Part shown: positions 56,715-64,000 of the stretch, piece after piece | Numbering within the stretch: the stretch's first letter is position 1 | Layout: every line of letters begins with the position of its first letter | Assembly: GCA_001801815.1 (NCBI GenBank) | Contig: MGXU01000001.1 | Span: 186,001-250,000, forward strand | DNA from: Gammaproteobacteria bacterium RIFCSPHIGHO2_12_FULL_36_30 | GTDB lineage: Bacteria > Pseudomonadota > Gammaproteobacteria > Coxiellales > Coxiellaceae | Reading direction: 5' to 3' | Length of the DNA stretch: 64,000 bases | The notes under the pieces: model-generated | The model's database searches: none | What the model saw: the letters and a program-made list of their open reading frames with translations, nothing else | Told to the model about the DNA's origin: nothing | Position numbers and translations under genes: made by a program

Positions 56715-57811
56715 CCCTTTTTAAATAAATGTTTGCGAATGATTCTGAACAATTTTTTAATTAGCGTAAATCGCTCTTCCGCTGCAGTTTTATACATTGT
56801 AATTAGCTGATTAAATTGTTTGACTTCCTCAATTTGAAAATCTCTTGCGGAGTCTCTTATTTTGATAATATTTTTTGGTGAAAATGAAGCGACATGATTT
56901 GAGTCAATAAAAGATAAAATATTTTCTATTGATTCAAGCCATTTTTTTCTTCCATCTATCACACTTTGAAAAGCATTTTTTTGCATTGCCGGTATGTCAT
57001 ACTCATCAAAATTAATTATCTGCGCATTATTTACATCAAATAAAATACCATTTACACCATGCTCAATATATTCATTCATTGCACCATCATTATGCGCAAC
57101 AACAATTTTCCCCATTTTCATGCCGTCTATAAAAGCGGCGGCACCACCTTCTCTCAATCTCGGTGCAATATATATTCCTGCATTTCTAATACAATCGATA
57201 TACTGATTTTGATTTTGAAACCAGTCTGAAAATGTAATATTGTATTTTGCTATTTCAGCTTTAGAGGGTTCGACAAAATTATTGTGCGGGTCAAGAGCTC
57301 GATGAAGGTGTATTTTTTCAATAGCGTGTTGTTGCAGAAGTTTTAATATCAAGTTGATATTAATATCGTTAACTCGCTGCCACAAAAAAACATTCTTTAA
57401 ATTTCCAGGAATAAAATCATATGGCTCAGGATAATATTTTATATAAAAAGAATTTAATCCAAATTCACATAATTCACTATGCATTTTTTTTGTTGGGCAT
57501 AAAATCTTAAGGTCTATGCAATCTAACCATTTAATAGCATCCCACGATACACTAAAATCATACATTGGAATAAAAATAATATTATTACATTTTATTTTTT
57601 TAATTATTTCCAAAGAAATAAGCTGAATTAAGATGACAATATCATAATCGACTATAGGCGGCAGACTCAATGCGCTTGGATTTTTACAAACATCATCAAT
57701 ATAAAAATAATCCGCCTTAAATTTATCATGATGAAATATTTCATCCACATAAAGATTCGCGGATTTTGTTTTTTGATGGTAGGCATGTGTAATAACGGCA
57801 ATCTTTCTCAT
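56711..57811 (-). CDS. Glycosyltransferase, GT4-like (GT-B fold)
   Basis: 366 residues. The second lobe contains IAPRLREGGAAAFIDGMKMG and the nucleotide-sugar-binding phrase NEYIEHGVNGILFD, typical of GT4-like enzymes. The first lobe starts KIAVITHAYHQ. Sugar unknown. ATGA overlap with the aminotransferase gene. Confidence 0.75.
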   Translation of the reverse strand: MRKIAVITHAYHQKTKSANLYVDEIFHHDKFKADYFYIDDVCKNPSALSLPPIVDYDIVILIQLISLEIIKKIKCNNIIFIPMYDFSVSWDAIKWLDCIDLKILCPTKKMHSELCEFGLNSFYIKYYPEPYDFIPGNLKNVFLWQRVNDININLILKLLQQHAIEKIHLHRALDPHNNFVEPSKAEIAKYNITFSDWFQNQNQYIDCIRNAGIYIAPRLREGGAAAFIDGMKMGKIVVAHNDGAMNEYIEHGVNGILFDVNNAQIINFDEYDIPAMQKNAFQSVIDGRKKWLESIENILSFIDSNHVASFSPKNIIKIRDSARDFQIEEVKQFNQLITMYKTAAEERFTLIKKLFRIIRKHLFKKG

Positions 57812-58905
57812 TGTTTTATGAACTCAATAATCTTAGACGAAATTTTTTGAATGTCTTCATCATTTAATTCTGGATAACTGGGTAAATTAATACCTTGTAA
57901 TGATAATCTCTCAGCAACAGGCAGATGAATATTTTTTTTATGTATTGGTAATTTGTGCATCGGGACAAAAAATGGCCTTGTTTCTATTTCATTCTTCATT
58001 AAAAAATTAATTAAATTATCTCGTTTAATATTATTATTCAAAACAATCGATACAAGCCAAAAGGTGTGGAGCGTTCCAGTCTGTTCTTCGTGAAAATAAA
58101 TTCCTTCAACTCCAGATAATGCTTTTTTATATGTTTGCGCAATTTTATTTTTCTTTTTCAGAATCTCATTAATATTTTCTAGTTGTGCCAAACCAATTGC
58201 ACAACAAATATTTGTCATACGATAATTATAGCCGACAACATCATGAAAATATTTCACAGTTTTTGAAACGCCTTGCCCTTTATATTTCGCAACACTCTCG
58301 GCAATATTTTTGTTGTTTGTTAAAACCATTCCACCCTCACCGGTAGTAATAGTTTTATTTCCAAAAAAACTAAAAGTGGAAACATCACCAAATGTTCCAA
58401 CAAATTTATTATTAAATTTTGATCCTATTGCTTCAGCGCAATCTTCAATTAAAAATAAATTATATTTTTTAGCAATATTGCAAATTTGATCCATTTGAGA
58501 AGCATGTCCATATAAATGAACTACAATAATAGCTCTTGTTTTTTCAGTAATACTAGATTCAATTTTATCTGGATCTATTTGAAAATATTGTTGCTCTGAA
58601 TCAATAAAAACCGGTGTTGCGCCAATATATTTAACTGCGTTTGCTGTGGCAACATAAGTTAAAGACGGTAAAATAACTTCATCACCCACACCTAAATCAA
58701 GTGCTAATAACGCTAAATGAAGTGCAACTGTTCCGTTCGAACAGCTTAATGCATATTTCATTCCCAAATATTCAGAAAAAGCAGTTTCAAATTTATCTAT
58801 AAATTCTCCATGCGAAGAAATCCAACTACTTTCTATGCATTGATTAACATATTTTTTTTCATTGCCAACCAAATAGGGTTTGTAGATGGGGTATTTTATA
58901 GTCAT
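57808..58905 (-). CDS. DegT/DnrJ/EryC1-family sugar aminotransferase, perosamine synthase-like
   Basis: 365-residue PLP enzyme. PSLTYVATANAVKYIGATPVF, LIEDCAEAIGS, and the PLP lysine in FFGNKTITTGEGGM; these phrases resemble GDP-perosamine synthases. With Gmd supplying GDP-4-keto-6-deoxymannose, conversion to GDP-perosamine is plausible. The acetyltransferase gene lies next, overlapping by four bases. Substrate assignment is inference. Confidence 0.85.
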   Translation of the reverse strand: MTIKYPIYKPYLVGNEKKYVNQCIESSWISSHGEFIDKFETAFSEYLGMKYALSCSNGTVALHLALLALDLGVGDEVILPSLTYVATANAVKYIGATPVFIDSEQQYFQIDPDKIESSITEKTRAIIVVHLYGHASQMDQICNIAKKYNLFLIEDCAEAIGSKFNNKFVGTFGDVSTFSFFGNKTITTGEGGMVLTNNKNIAESVAKYKGQGVSKTVKYFHDVVGYNYRMTNICCAIGLAQLENINEILKKKNKIAQTYKKALSGVEGIYFHEEQTGTLHTFWLVSIVLNNNIKRDNLINFLMKNEIETRPFFVPMHKLPIHKKNIHLPVAERLSLQGINLPSYPELNDEDIQKISSKIIEFIKQ

Positions 58906-59465
58906 GAATTCAGGCCATTTAGAAATTCTTTTTCTAGCTGAAGAGGATTTTTCTTACGATCTTTAATTTTTTTTGCTGGAATCCCTGCATAAATTGACCA
59001 AGACTGTGTATTGCTATTAATTAATGAAAGTGCACCAACAGCAGTTCCTTCTGCAAGTGTAACTTGTGGCAAAATAACACTGCCCGATCCAATAATTGAA
59101 TGTTTTTGTATAATCACTTCACCCTTTGTAACTTTCGTGAATTTATTATCTACCATCGGGTTTGTCATAAACTCACCACTGTAATCATCCGTCTGAGAAA
59201 AAAGTGAAACTCGGCTAGATAAATTAGAAAAGTCTTCGATAGTAATACCTGAACTTCCTGATAATTGCCCAAATGCTGCAATATGAACAAAAGATCCTAT
59301 TTTAATTTTGCCAACCAAGATACAAAAATCATCAATCCGAACATTCTCACCAATTTCTAATTGAGTGCAGTAAATAGAAACTTTTCTGCTAATTAGTACA
59401 TTGGAACCACATCGCACCCCCAGCGTTTGTAATTCTTTATTTGTATAAAAACCATGATTTTTCAC
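58902..59465 (-). CDS. Left-handed beta-helix (hexapeptide) acyltransferase
   Basis: 187 residues with repeated LEIGENVRI-like hexapeptides, catalytic His region (HSIIGSGSVILPQVTLAEG) and the closing YAGIPAKKIKDR. Probably O- or N-acetylates a sugar of this locus; if the aminotransferase makes perosamine, N-acylation is likely. No peptide sequence determines the donor. Confidence 0.85.
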   Translation of the reverse strand: MKNHGFYTNKELQTLGVRCGSNVLISRKVSIYCTQLEIGENVRIDDFCILVGKIKIGSFVHIAAFGQLSGSSGITIEDFSNLSSRVSLFSQTDDYSGEFMTNPMVDNKFTKVTKGEVIIQKHSIIGSGSVILPQVTLAEGTAVGALSLINSNTQSWSIYAGIPAKKIKDRKKNPLQLEKEFLNGLNS

Positions 59466-59515
59466 TTCAAAAAAATCCTCGTCTCAATATTTTCGATTAT
59501 GTGAATTTCTATATT

Positions 59516-60601
59516 TTAATCATGATAATCAAAAACAGCATATCCATGCTCTTTAATTAATGCATCGCGCTTTGCTTCCGCTAAATCAGATTGCACCATT
59601 TCTGAAACTAATTGTGGAAATGAAGTTTCGGATTTCCACCCTAATTTTTCCTTTGCTTTTGTGGCATCACCTAATAATGTTTCCACTTCAGCAGGACGGA
59701 AGTATCGCGCATCAACTTTAATAATGCAATTACCGTTTTGGTCAAAACCTTTTTCATCAACACCAAAACCTTGCCACGTAATTTTAATACCCAATTCTTT
59801 CGCAGCTAAAAAAATAAATTCTCGAATACTAAATTGCTGTCCCGTTGCAACTACAAAATCTTCTGGCGTTTCTTGTTGCAACATCAACCACATCATCTTC
59901 ACATAATCACGCGCATGACCCCAATCTCTTTTCGCATCTAAATTGCCAATATAAAGGCATTTTTGTAATCCTAATTTAATGCGTGACAATGCACGAGTAA
60001 CTTTTCGTGTTACGAATGTTTCTCCACGAACGGGTGATTCATGATTAAATAAAATTCCGTTGCAAGCATAAAATCCAAATGCTTCGCGATAATTAACAGT
60101 AATCCAATAAGCATATAATTTTGCAACTGCATAAGGTGAACGCGGATAAAATGGTGTGGTTTCTTTTTGCGGTGTTTCTTGCACTAAACCATATAATTCT
60201 GATGTCGATGCTTGATAAAAACGTGTCTTCTTTGCTAATCCTAAAATACGAATTGCTTCTAGCACACGCAATGCACCCAATGCGTCTGAATTTGCCGTAT
60301 ATTCTGGCTCTTCAAAAGAAACTGCAACATGACTTTGCGCTGCTAAATTATAAATTTCGTCAGGTTGTGTTTGTTGAATAATACGAATTAAACTGCTTGA
60401 ATCAGTCATATCGCCGTAATGTAAATAAAAACGGCGATTTTCTTCGTGTGGGTCTTGATATAAATGATCAATGCGATCAGTGTTGATAAGTGATGATCGA
60501 CGTTTAATTCCATGCACAATATAATTTTTTGATAATAATAATTCTGCTAAATATGCACCGTCTTGTCCTGTAATGCCTGTGATTAACGCTACTTTCTTCA
60601 T
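59516..60601 (-). CDS. gmd: GDP-mannose 4,6-dehydratase
   Basis: 361 residues. NADP site [23 protein letters not shown], catalytic YxxxK in [35 protein letters not shown]. Similarity to E. coli Gmd is high along the whole chain, so GDP-mannose rather than GDP-heptose is the likely substrate. One NHESPVRGE residue (Val) replaces the common Arg. Provides the branch-point for Fcl and the aminotransferase. Confidence 0.96.
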   Translation of the reverse strand: MKKVALITGITGQDGAYLAELLLSKNYIVHGIKRRSSLINTDRIDHLYQDPHEENRRFYLHYGDMTDSSSLIRIIQQTQPDEIYNLAAQSHVAVSFEEPEYTANSDALGALRVLEAIRILGLAKKTRFYQASTSELYGLVQETPQKETTPFYPRSPYAVAKLYAYWITVNYREAFGFYACNGILFNHESPVRGETFVTRKVTRALSRIKLGLQKCLYIGNLDAKRDWGHARDYVKMMWLMLQQETPEDFVVATGQQFSIREFIFLAAKELGIKITWQGFGVDEKGFDQNGNCIIKVDARYFRPAEVETLLGDATKAKEKLGWKSETSFPQLVSEMVQSDLAEAKRDALIKEHGYAVFDYHD

Positions 60602-60613
60602 TACTATTTCTTC

Positions 60614-61357
60614 TTATGCTGTTACTATTTCATCTATCGTCAATTTAAATCCCGCATTCACTGCATCTGTTCGAAACATTTGAACTGTCTCTAATGAATA
60701 TAAATTTAAATCTTTTCCAATTAATGATAATTTTTTTAATAAGTCATTCGTTACCGTAATAATATGACAACCAATTTCATCTGCTTGAACAATGTTTAAT
60801 AATTCTCGTGGGCTTGCCCAAATTAATTCTAGCTGTGAATTTTCAGACATTATTTCTAGTGATTTTTTCATAATAGGTAGTGGATCACGACCTGTGTCTG
60901 CAATGCGTCCTGCAAAAACAGAAATACAAGCTGCGGGACCTTTTGCTAATGCTTGATTAACCGATTCAACTTGCTGCAATGTCATTAATGCAGTGACATT
61001 TTGTTTTACACCTTCATTTGCTAATTCACGAATCAAATCTACTGATGATTCGCCTTTCGTATTTGTAATTGGAATTTTAACATAAACATTTTTTCCAAAC
61101 TGAGAAATTTTTATTGCCTGTAAGTACATTTCAGAAAAATCATCGGAAAATACTTCAAATGAAATTGGGCGATCGGAAATACAAGAAACAATATCGCGCG
61201 CAAATTTTTCATAATCATTAATACCTGCTTTTTGCATCAATGTTGGATTAGTCGTAAAACCTTTAATCCAAGTATTTTTGTACATATCCAGCATTCCAGA
61301 CTTATCGGCGCCATCTGCAAATATTTTTACGTGCATTTCATGTATCGCTTTCATCAC
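60614..61357 (-). CDS. Transaldolase-like protein (TalC/FSA group)
   Basis: 247 residues, TIM-barrel class. KIFADGADK near the N-terminus, GFTTNPTLMQKAG, the Schiff-base lysine in VYVKIPITNTKG, and ISVFAGRIADTGRDP. Free-standing transaldolases within surface-sugar clusters occur in a few bacteria; here it could supply or balance sedoheptulose 7-phosphate for GmhA, or make another ketose. Located 12 bases upstream of gmd on the same strand. Confidence 0.85.
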   Translation of the reverse strand: MMKAIHEMHVKIFADGADKSGMLDMYKNTWIKGFTTNPTLMQKAGINDYEKFARDIVSCISDRPISFEVFSDDFSEMYLQAIKISQFGKNVYVKIPITNTKGESSVDLIRELANEGVKQNVTALMTLQQVESVNQALAKGPAACISVFAGRIADTGRDPLPIMKKSLEIMSENSQLELIWASPRELLNIVQADEIGCHIITVTNDLLKKLSLIGKDLNLYSLETVQMFRTDAVNAGFKLTIDEIVTA

Positions 61358-61383
61358 ATTTCCCCGAATAATATGTGGATGAC

Positions 61384-61412
61384 AATATAATCTGTTGGTA
61401 TAGCATGGTCAA
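61384..61412 (-). promoter_or_regulatory. Predicted promoter for the transaldolase-gmd-aminotransferase run
   Basis: Minus strand TTGACC (61412-61407), 17 bases, TATATT (61389-61384), about 30 bases before the ATG. It lies in the only sizeable gap of this run (61358-61464). Confidence 0.6.
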
Positions 61413-61464
61413 TTAATTCATAATGCTGATCAAGAAGGGCTACGTGTATTGCCAACACTATTTT

Positions 61465-62349
61465 CTATTTTTTCACGCATGTCATCAAACAACGAATCCC
61501 GATAGGATAAGATATTTTTTTTCCAAGAAATAATTCAAAGCGCATAAGTGTATGCAAAATTTTATTATCACCCGTTGACTGAATATTTTTTTCAATTTCT
61601 TGTTGTTGAATTGCAAGTGACTCGTTTGATAAGCGCTTATTGCGTTGCTTTACAAACCAAAAACCAGGATACATAAAAAAACCTAGATGTGATTTTTTTG
61701 TGATGGTAAAACCAGCTGCTTCTGTTTGTTTTTGCAAAGATGAAAGTGTATATCTTCTATAGTGCATTAATATTTTATCGTAAATATCATATAAATTTGG
61801 GCCGGCCGGTACTTCAATCACAACAACACCACCCGGTTTTAATATACGCATTACTTGCTGCAATGCACCTAAATCATTTTCAATATGTTCAAGCACATTC
61901 AACATAACCACTGCATCTACACAGTTATCCGGTAATGGACAATTCACTAAATCGAAAAGCAATAATGGGACATTAGATATTTCTTTAGATAATTTAATCA
62001 AAGGTGCGCGCACAACATCTGTGCCAATAACAGTACTTTTAGGAAATGCATCACGCAATGTCTTTAACATAAATCCAGATGAGCAACCCACTTCTAAAAT
62101 AACAGTAGATTCTTTATCTTGAACATATTGCTGCGTTTGTTTTAATGCATTCTCGCGTGAAGCTGTATCTATAAAATGATTTTCACCTGCTGTTTCTTCG
62201 TGAAACTCAGTTAATTCATCTGTCCATCCAGCATTATTAACGCTGTATTCCAATACTTTTAAGATTTCATCATTTAAATAAAAATTATTATTTTTCCAAA
62301 TGGGAATTTTTCCATTAATGACAGGAAACTGAAATGAATAATTTGTCAT
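61465..62349 (-). CDS. Class I SAM-dependent methyltransferase
   Basis: 294 residues from the ATG at 62349, which overlaps the gmhA stop (ATGA); the longer frame to 62502 runs through gmhA and is not credible. SAM motif I VILEVGCSSGFML, acidic loop, DAVVMLNVLEHIENDLGAL (post-II), LKPGGVVVIEVP. Substrate unknown; probably a sugar in this locus. C-terminal 60 residues are helical and basic. Confidence 0.85.
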   Translation of the reverse strand: MTNYSFQFPVINGKIPIWKNNNFYLNDEILKVLEYSVNNAGWTDELTEFHEETAGENHFIDTASRENALKQTQQYVQDKESTVILEVGCSSGFMLKTLRDAFPKSTVIGTDVVRAPLIKLSKEISNVPLLLFDLVNCPLPDNCVDAVVMLNVLEHIENDLGALQQVMRILKPGGVVVIEVPAGPNLYDIYDKILMHYRRYTLSSLQKQTEAAGFTITKKSHLGFFMYPGFWFVKQRNKRLSNESLAIQQQEIEKNIQSTGDNKILHTLMRFELFLGKKISYPIGIRCLMTCVKK

Positions 62350-62963
62350 TGCACAACCTCCGCAGTAACTTGCACTGTTTCCCATTTTGTTGGAACGGAT
62401 TTTAATAATGGATGCGATACTAATAAATGCCAGACGACCGCCTGAAATGCTTCTGCATGCGGTGTTGTATTTGTTTGTGTAATGACAGGAATAATTACAC
62501 ATGCATCTGCAACTTGCGCTGTATATCCACCATCACGACTCACAATGCCCATAATTTTGCTGCCAACTGATTTTGCATATTGCAATGCGGATACTAAATT
62601 TGGACTCACATTTTTTTCAAGATTTCCGCCACCAACTGATAATACAAAAATTAAATCATTTGCATTTAATCTACTTATTTTTAGCCATTCTGAAAAAATT
62701 GTGTGCCATCCTTCATCATTTGTTCGTGCAGTTAATTCAGAGACATTGTCTGTTGGCGCATATGCTTCAATACCAACAATTTTGCGAAAATCATTCACAG
62801 CATGTGATGCATTAGCGGCGCTTCCACCAACACCTAAAATAAATAAACGACCAGCTCGTTTTTTTACATTAAGCAATAAATTCACCATGTCATGAACTGC
62901 GCTGCAATCAATCCGGTCAATTACTTTTTTTGCTTCTGAAAAATATTGATTGATAAATTCCAC
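62346..62963 (-). CDS. gmhA: Sedoheptulose 7-phosphate isomerase GmhA-like (SIS domain)
   Basis: 205 residues. GVGGSAANASHAVNDF, SVGGGNLEKN, and the C-terminal HAEAFQAVVWHLL carry the active-site residues. Converts sedoheptulose 7-phosphate to manno-heptose 7-phosphate for HddA. Positioned between hddC and a methyltransferase. Confidence 0.9.
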   Translation of the reverse strand: MEFINQYFSEAKKVIDRIDCSAVHDMVNLLLNVKKRAGRLFILGVGGSAANASHAVNDFRKIVGIEAYAPTDNVSELTARTNDEGWHTIFSEWLKISRLNANDLIFVLSVGGGNLEKNVSPNLVSALQYAKSVGSKIMGIVSRDGGYTAQVADACVIIPVITQTNTTPHAEAFQAVVWHLLVSHPLLKSVPTKWETVQVTAEVVQ

Positions 62964-62977
62964 TGTTTTCTCCTGCT

Positions 62978-63676
62978 TTATTGCATTAAATGTTTTTCCA
63001 ATGCGTAAATACCGTCAATTGAACCAATTTCATAAAATCGTTCTTCTACTTCATACGCTGCTAGTTCATTTTGTTTTACTAAAGATTCATGCACTTCAGA
63101 TAAATCAAAATGTGATTTTTTTGCAAAAGATAAAAATGCCTTTTTAGAAAAAATATTTAAACCAAAATCGATGTATGACATGGATTGTGTAATGTGTGTT
63201 TTACTATAACAACAAATTTTTTTTCCATCATATTCCACATTACTTTTATCCCACTGATTATTATTTTTATAAATTGTCATTAATCCTAATTTGCAGCTTT
63301 TTTCAAATGTTTTTTGAATATCTGCGTAATCACATTGTAAATAAGCGTCGCCATAAACAACAAAAAAATTTTCTGGAAGCTGCGAAAATGCAGATTGAAT
63401 AGCGCCTCCAGTTCCTAATAATTGATCACCATCATGCGCGTACTTCACATTTAAGTGAAATGCATTTCCATCTTTCACAAAATTTTTAATTTGATCACTT
63501 TGATAACCAACACACATCAGAACATCTTTAAATCCTTTGGATGCAAGTAATCGCAATTGATGCGCAACAAAAGGTTCTTTGCCAATTGGTATCAAAGATT
63601 TTGGTAGGTTATTTGCGATCGATGAAACACGCGTGCCATAACCACCCGCTAAAATAACAATTGGAAAACAACTCAT
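62978..63676 (-). CDS. hddC: Sugar-1-phosphate nucleotidyltransferase, HddC-like
   Basis: 232 residues. PIVILAGGYGTRVSSIANNLPKSLIPIG nucleotide-binding start, FFVVYGDAYL metal Asp. Family members make GDP-D-glycero-alpha-D-manno-heptose or related NDP-sugars; next to hddA and gmhA the GDP-heptose route is most likely. ATGA overlap with hddA. Confidence 0.85.
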   Translation of the reverse strand: MSCFPIVILAGGYGTRVSSIANNLPKSLIPIGKEPFVAHQLRLLASKGFKDVLMCVGYQSDQIKNFVKDGNAFHLNVKYAHDGDQLLGTGGAIQSAFSQLPENFFVVYGDAYLQCDYADIQKTFEKSCKLGLMTIYKNNNQWDKSNVEYDGKKICCYSKTHITQSMSYIDFGLNIFSKKAFLSFAKKSHFDLSEVHESLVKQNELAAYEVEERFYEIGSIDGIYALEKHLMQ

Positions 63677-64000
63677 GATTCTGTCACCACCTGTGTACCA
63701 CCAAAATCAAATCGAAAACGCACTTCTTGCAATCCTTCTTGACGCATTGCATGACGTAATTTAATTTTATCTTCTGCATAAAACATTAAAAATCCACCGC
63801 CACCTGCACCAATTACTTTTCCACCTAATGCACCATGCTCGCGCGCTAGCGCATACCAACGATCAATATCTGTATTGGTCATATTGGATGAACGGTTTTT
63901 TTTATGTTCCCAATGCACATTCATTAAATGCGCAAATTCATGCAAATCGCCATTTTCAAGTGCTTTTTTGCTTTTTAATCCCAACTCTTTTACAAAGTGT
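63673..64000 (-). CDS. hddA: D-glycero-alpha-D-manno-heptose 7-phosphate kinase HddA-like, C-terminal part (cut by window)
   Basis: Reading frame open to the window edge. The visible 109 residues contain the GHMP-kinase C-terminal loop GALGGKVIGAGGGGFLMFY and the closing VRFRFDFGGTQVV. The N-terminal ATP-binding part lies beyond base 64000. It phosphorylates heptose 7-phosphate at C1 before HddC acts. Confidence 0.85.
   Translation of the reverse strand, partial: HFVKELGLKSKKALENGDLHEFAHLMNVHWEHKKNRSSNMTNTDIDRWYALAREHGALGGKVIGAGGGGFLMFYAEDKIKLRHAMRQEGLQEVRFRFDFGGTQVVTES

Noticed and set aside
62350-62502. N-terminal extension of the methyltransferase
   Set aside because: It would translate the gmhA region in another frame; the ATGA-coupled start at 62349 is the family-like one.
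62482-62895. Plus-strand frame across gmhA
   Set aside because: Shadow of the SIS-domain gene on the other strand.

Overview
The window looks like the chromosome of an AT-rich gammaproteobacterium, most likely in the order Legionellales (Legionella/Coxiella/Aquicella-like). The grounds are the gammaproteobacterial gene orders (mrcA divergent from pil genes-aroK; rpmH-rnpA-yidD-yidC-mnmE; mnmG, rsmG-parA-parB; atpBEFHAGDC-glmU), a mitochondrial-carrier-family protein of the kind otherwise known in bacteria as a Legionella effector, a CsrA protein together with an Rsm-type decoy RNA, and a large pentapeptide-containing orphan protein that resembles secreted effectors. This placement is inference from gene content; no 16S gene is present.

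Layout. 1-5.5 kb: rdgB, an OmpA-type lipoprotein, a eukaryotic-type mitochondrial carrier, two cytosolic proteins (one TIGR02444-like), an L,D-transpeptidase and ubiC-ubiA. 5.5-15.2 kb: the cell-wall synthase mrcA, a strongly reduced type IV pilus locus (PilM fragment fused to PilN, PilO fused to PilQ), aroK, dacB, prlC, rpiA and csrA. 15.4-26.9 kb: a 1,088-residue candidate effector, a ribosome hibernation factor fused to a cold-shock domain, nucleoside salvage genes (cdd, a purine nucleoside phosphorylase, a uridine phosphorylase-like gene), an orphan antitoxin, an Rsm-type sRNA, elbB, dinD-rsmE and glmU. 26.9-33.3 kb: the complete F1Fo ATP synthase operon. 33.4-46.8 kb: an amino acid permease, the origin-proximal housekeeping cluster from parB to rpmH on the minus strand, interrupted by an ATPase/HTH accessory island and by a pair of outer-membrane beta-barrels. 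47-64 kb: pgi, galU and a surface-polysaccharide locus: GDP-fucose synthase, an AroB-like cyclase, glycosyltransferases, aminotransferase, acetyltransferase, GDP-mannose dehydratase, transaldolase-like protein, methyltransferase and the GDP-manno-heptose genes gmhA, hddC and hddA (cut by the window end).

How it fits together. Pgi, GalU, Gmd, Fcl, the DegT aminotransferase and the GmhA-HddA-HddC set point to an LPS O-antigen or capsule built from GDP-linked deoxy, amino and heptose sugars. MrcA, DacB and the L,D-transpeptidase shape peptidoglycan. CsrA and the decoy RNA at 22.8-23.0 kb form a post-transcriptional switch of the kind that controls replicative versus transmissive phases in Legionella. 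The carrier, the pentapeptide protein and the lipoprotein suggest a host-associated life, but no secretion-system operon is in the window.

The less ordinary items are: the bacterial mitochondrial carrier with exact 85-residue repeats; two inverted copies of a roughly 240 bp nested palindromic element; the unannotated GGA-hairpin RNA; the fused pilus proteins, including a secretin carrying an inner-membrane anchor; a perfect 14 bp inverted repeat overlapping the promoter of an orphan antitoxin; and tandem palindromes on the promoter of an ATPase in the mnmG-rsmG island.
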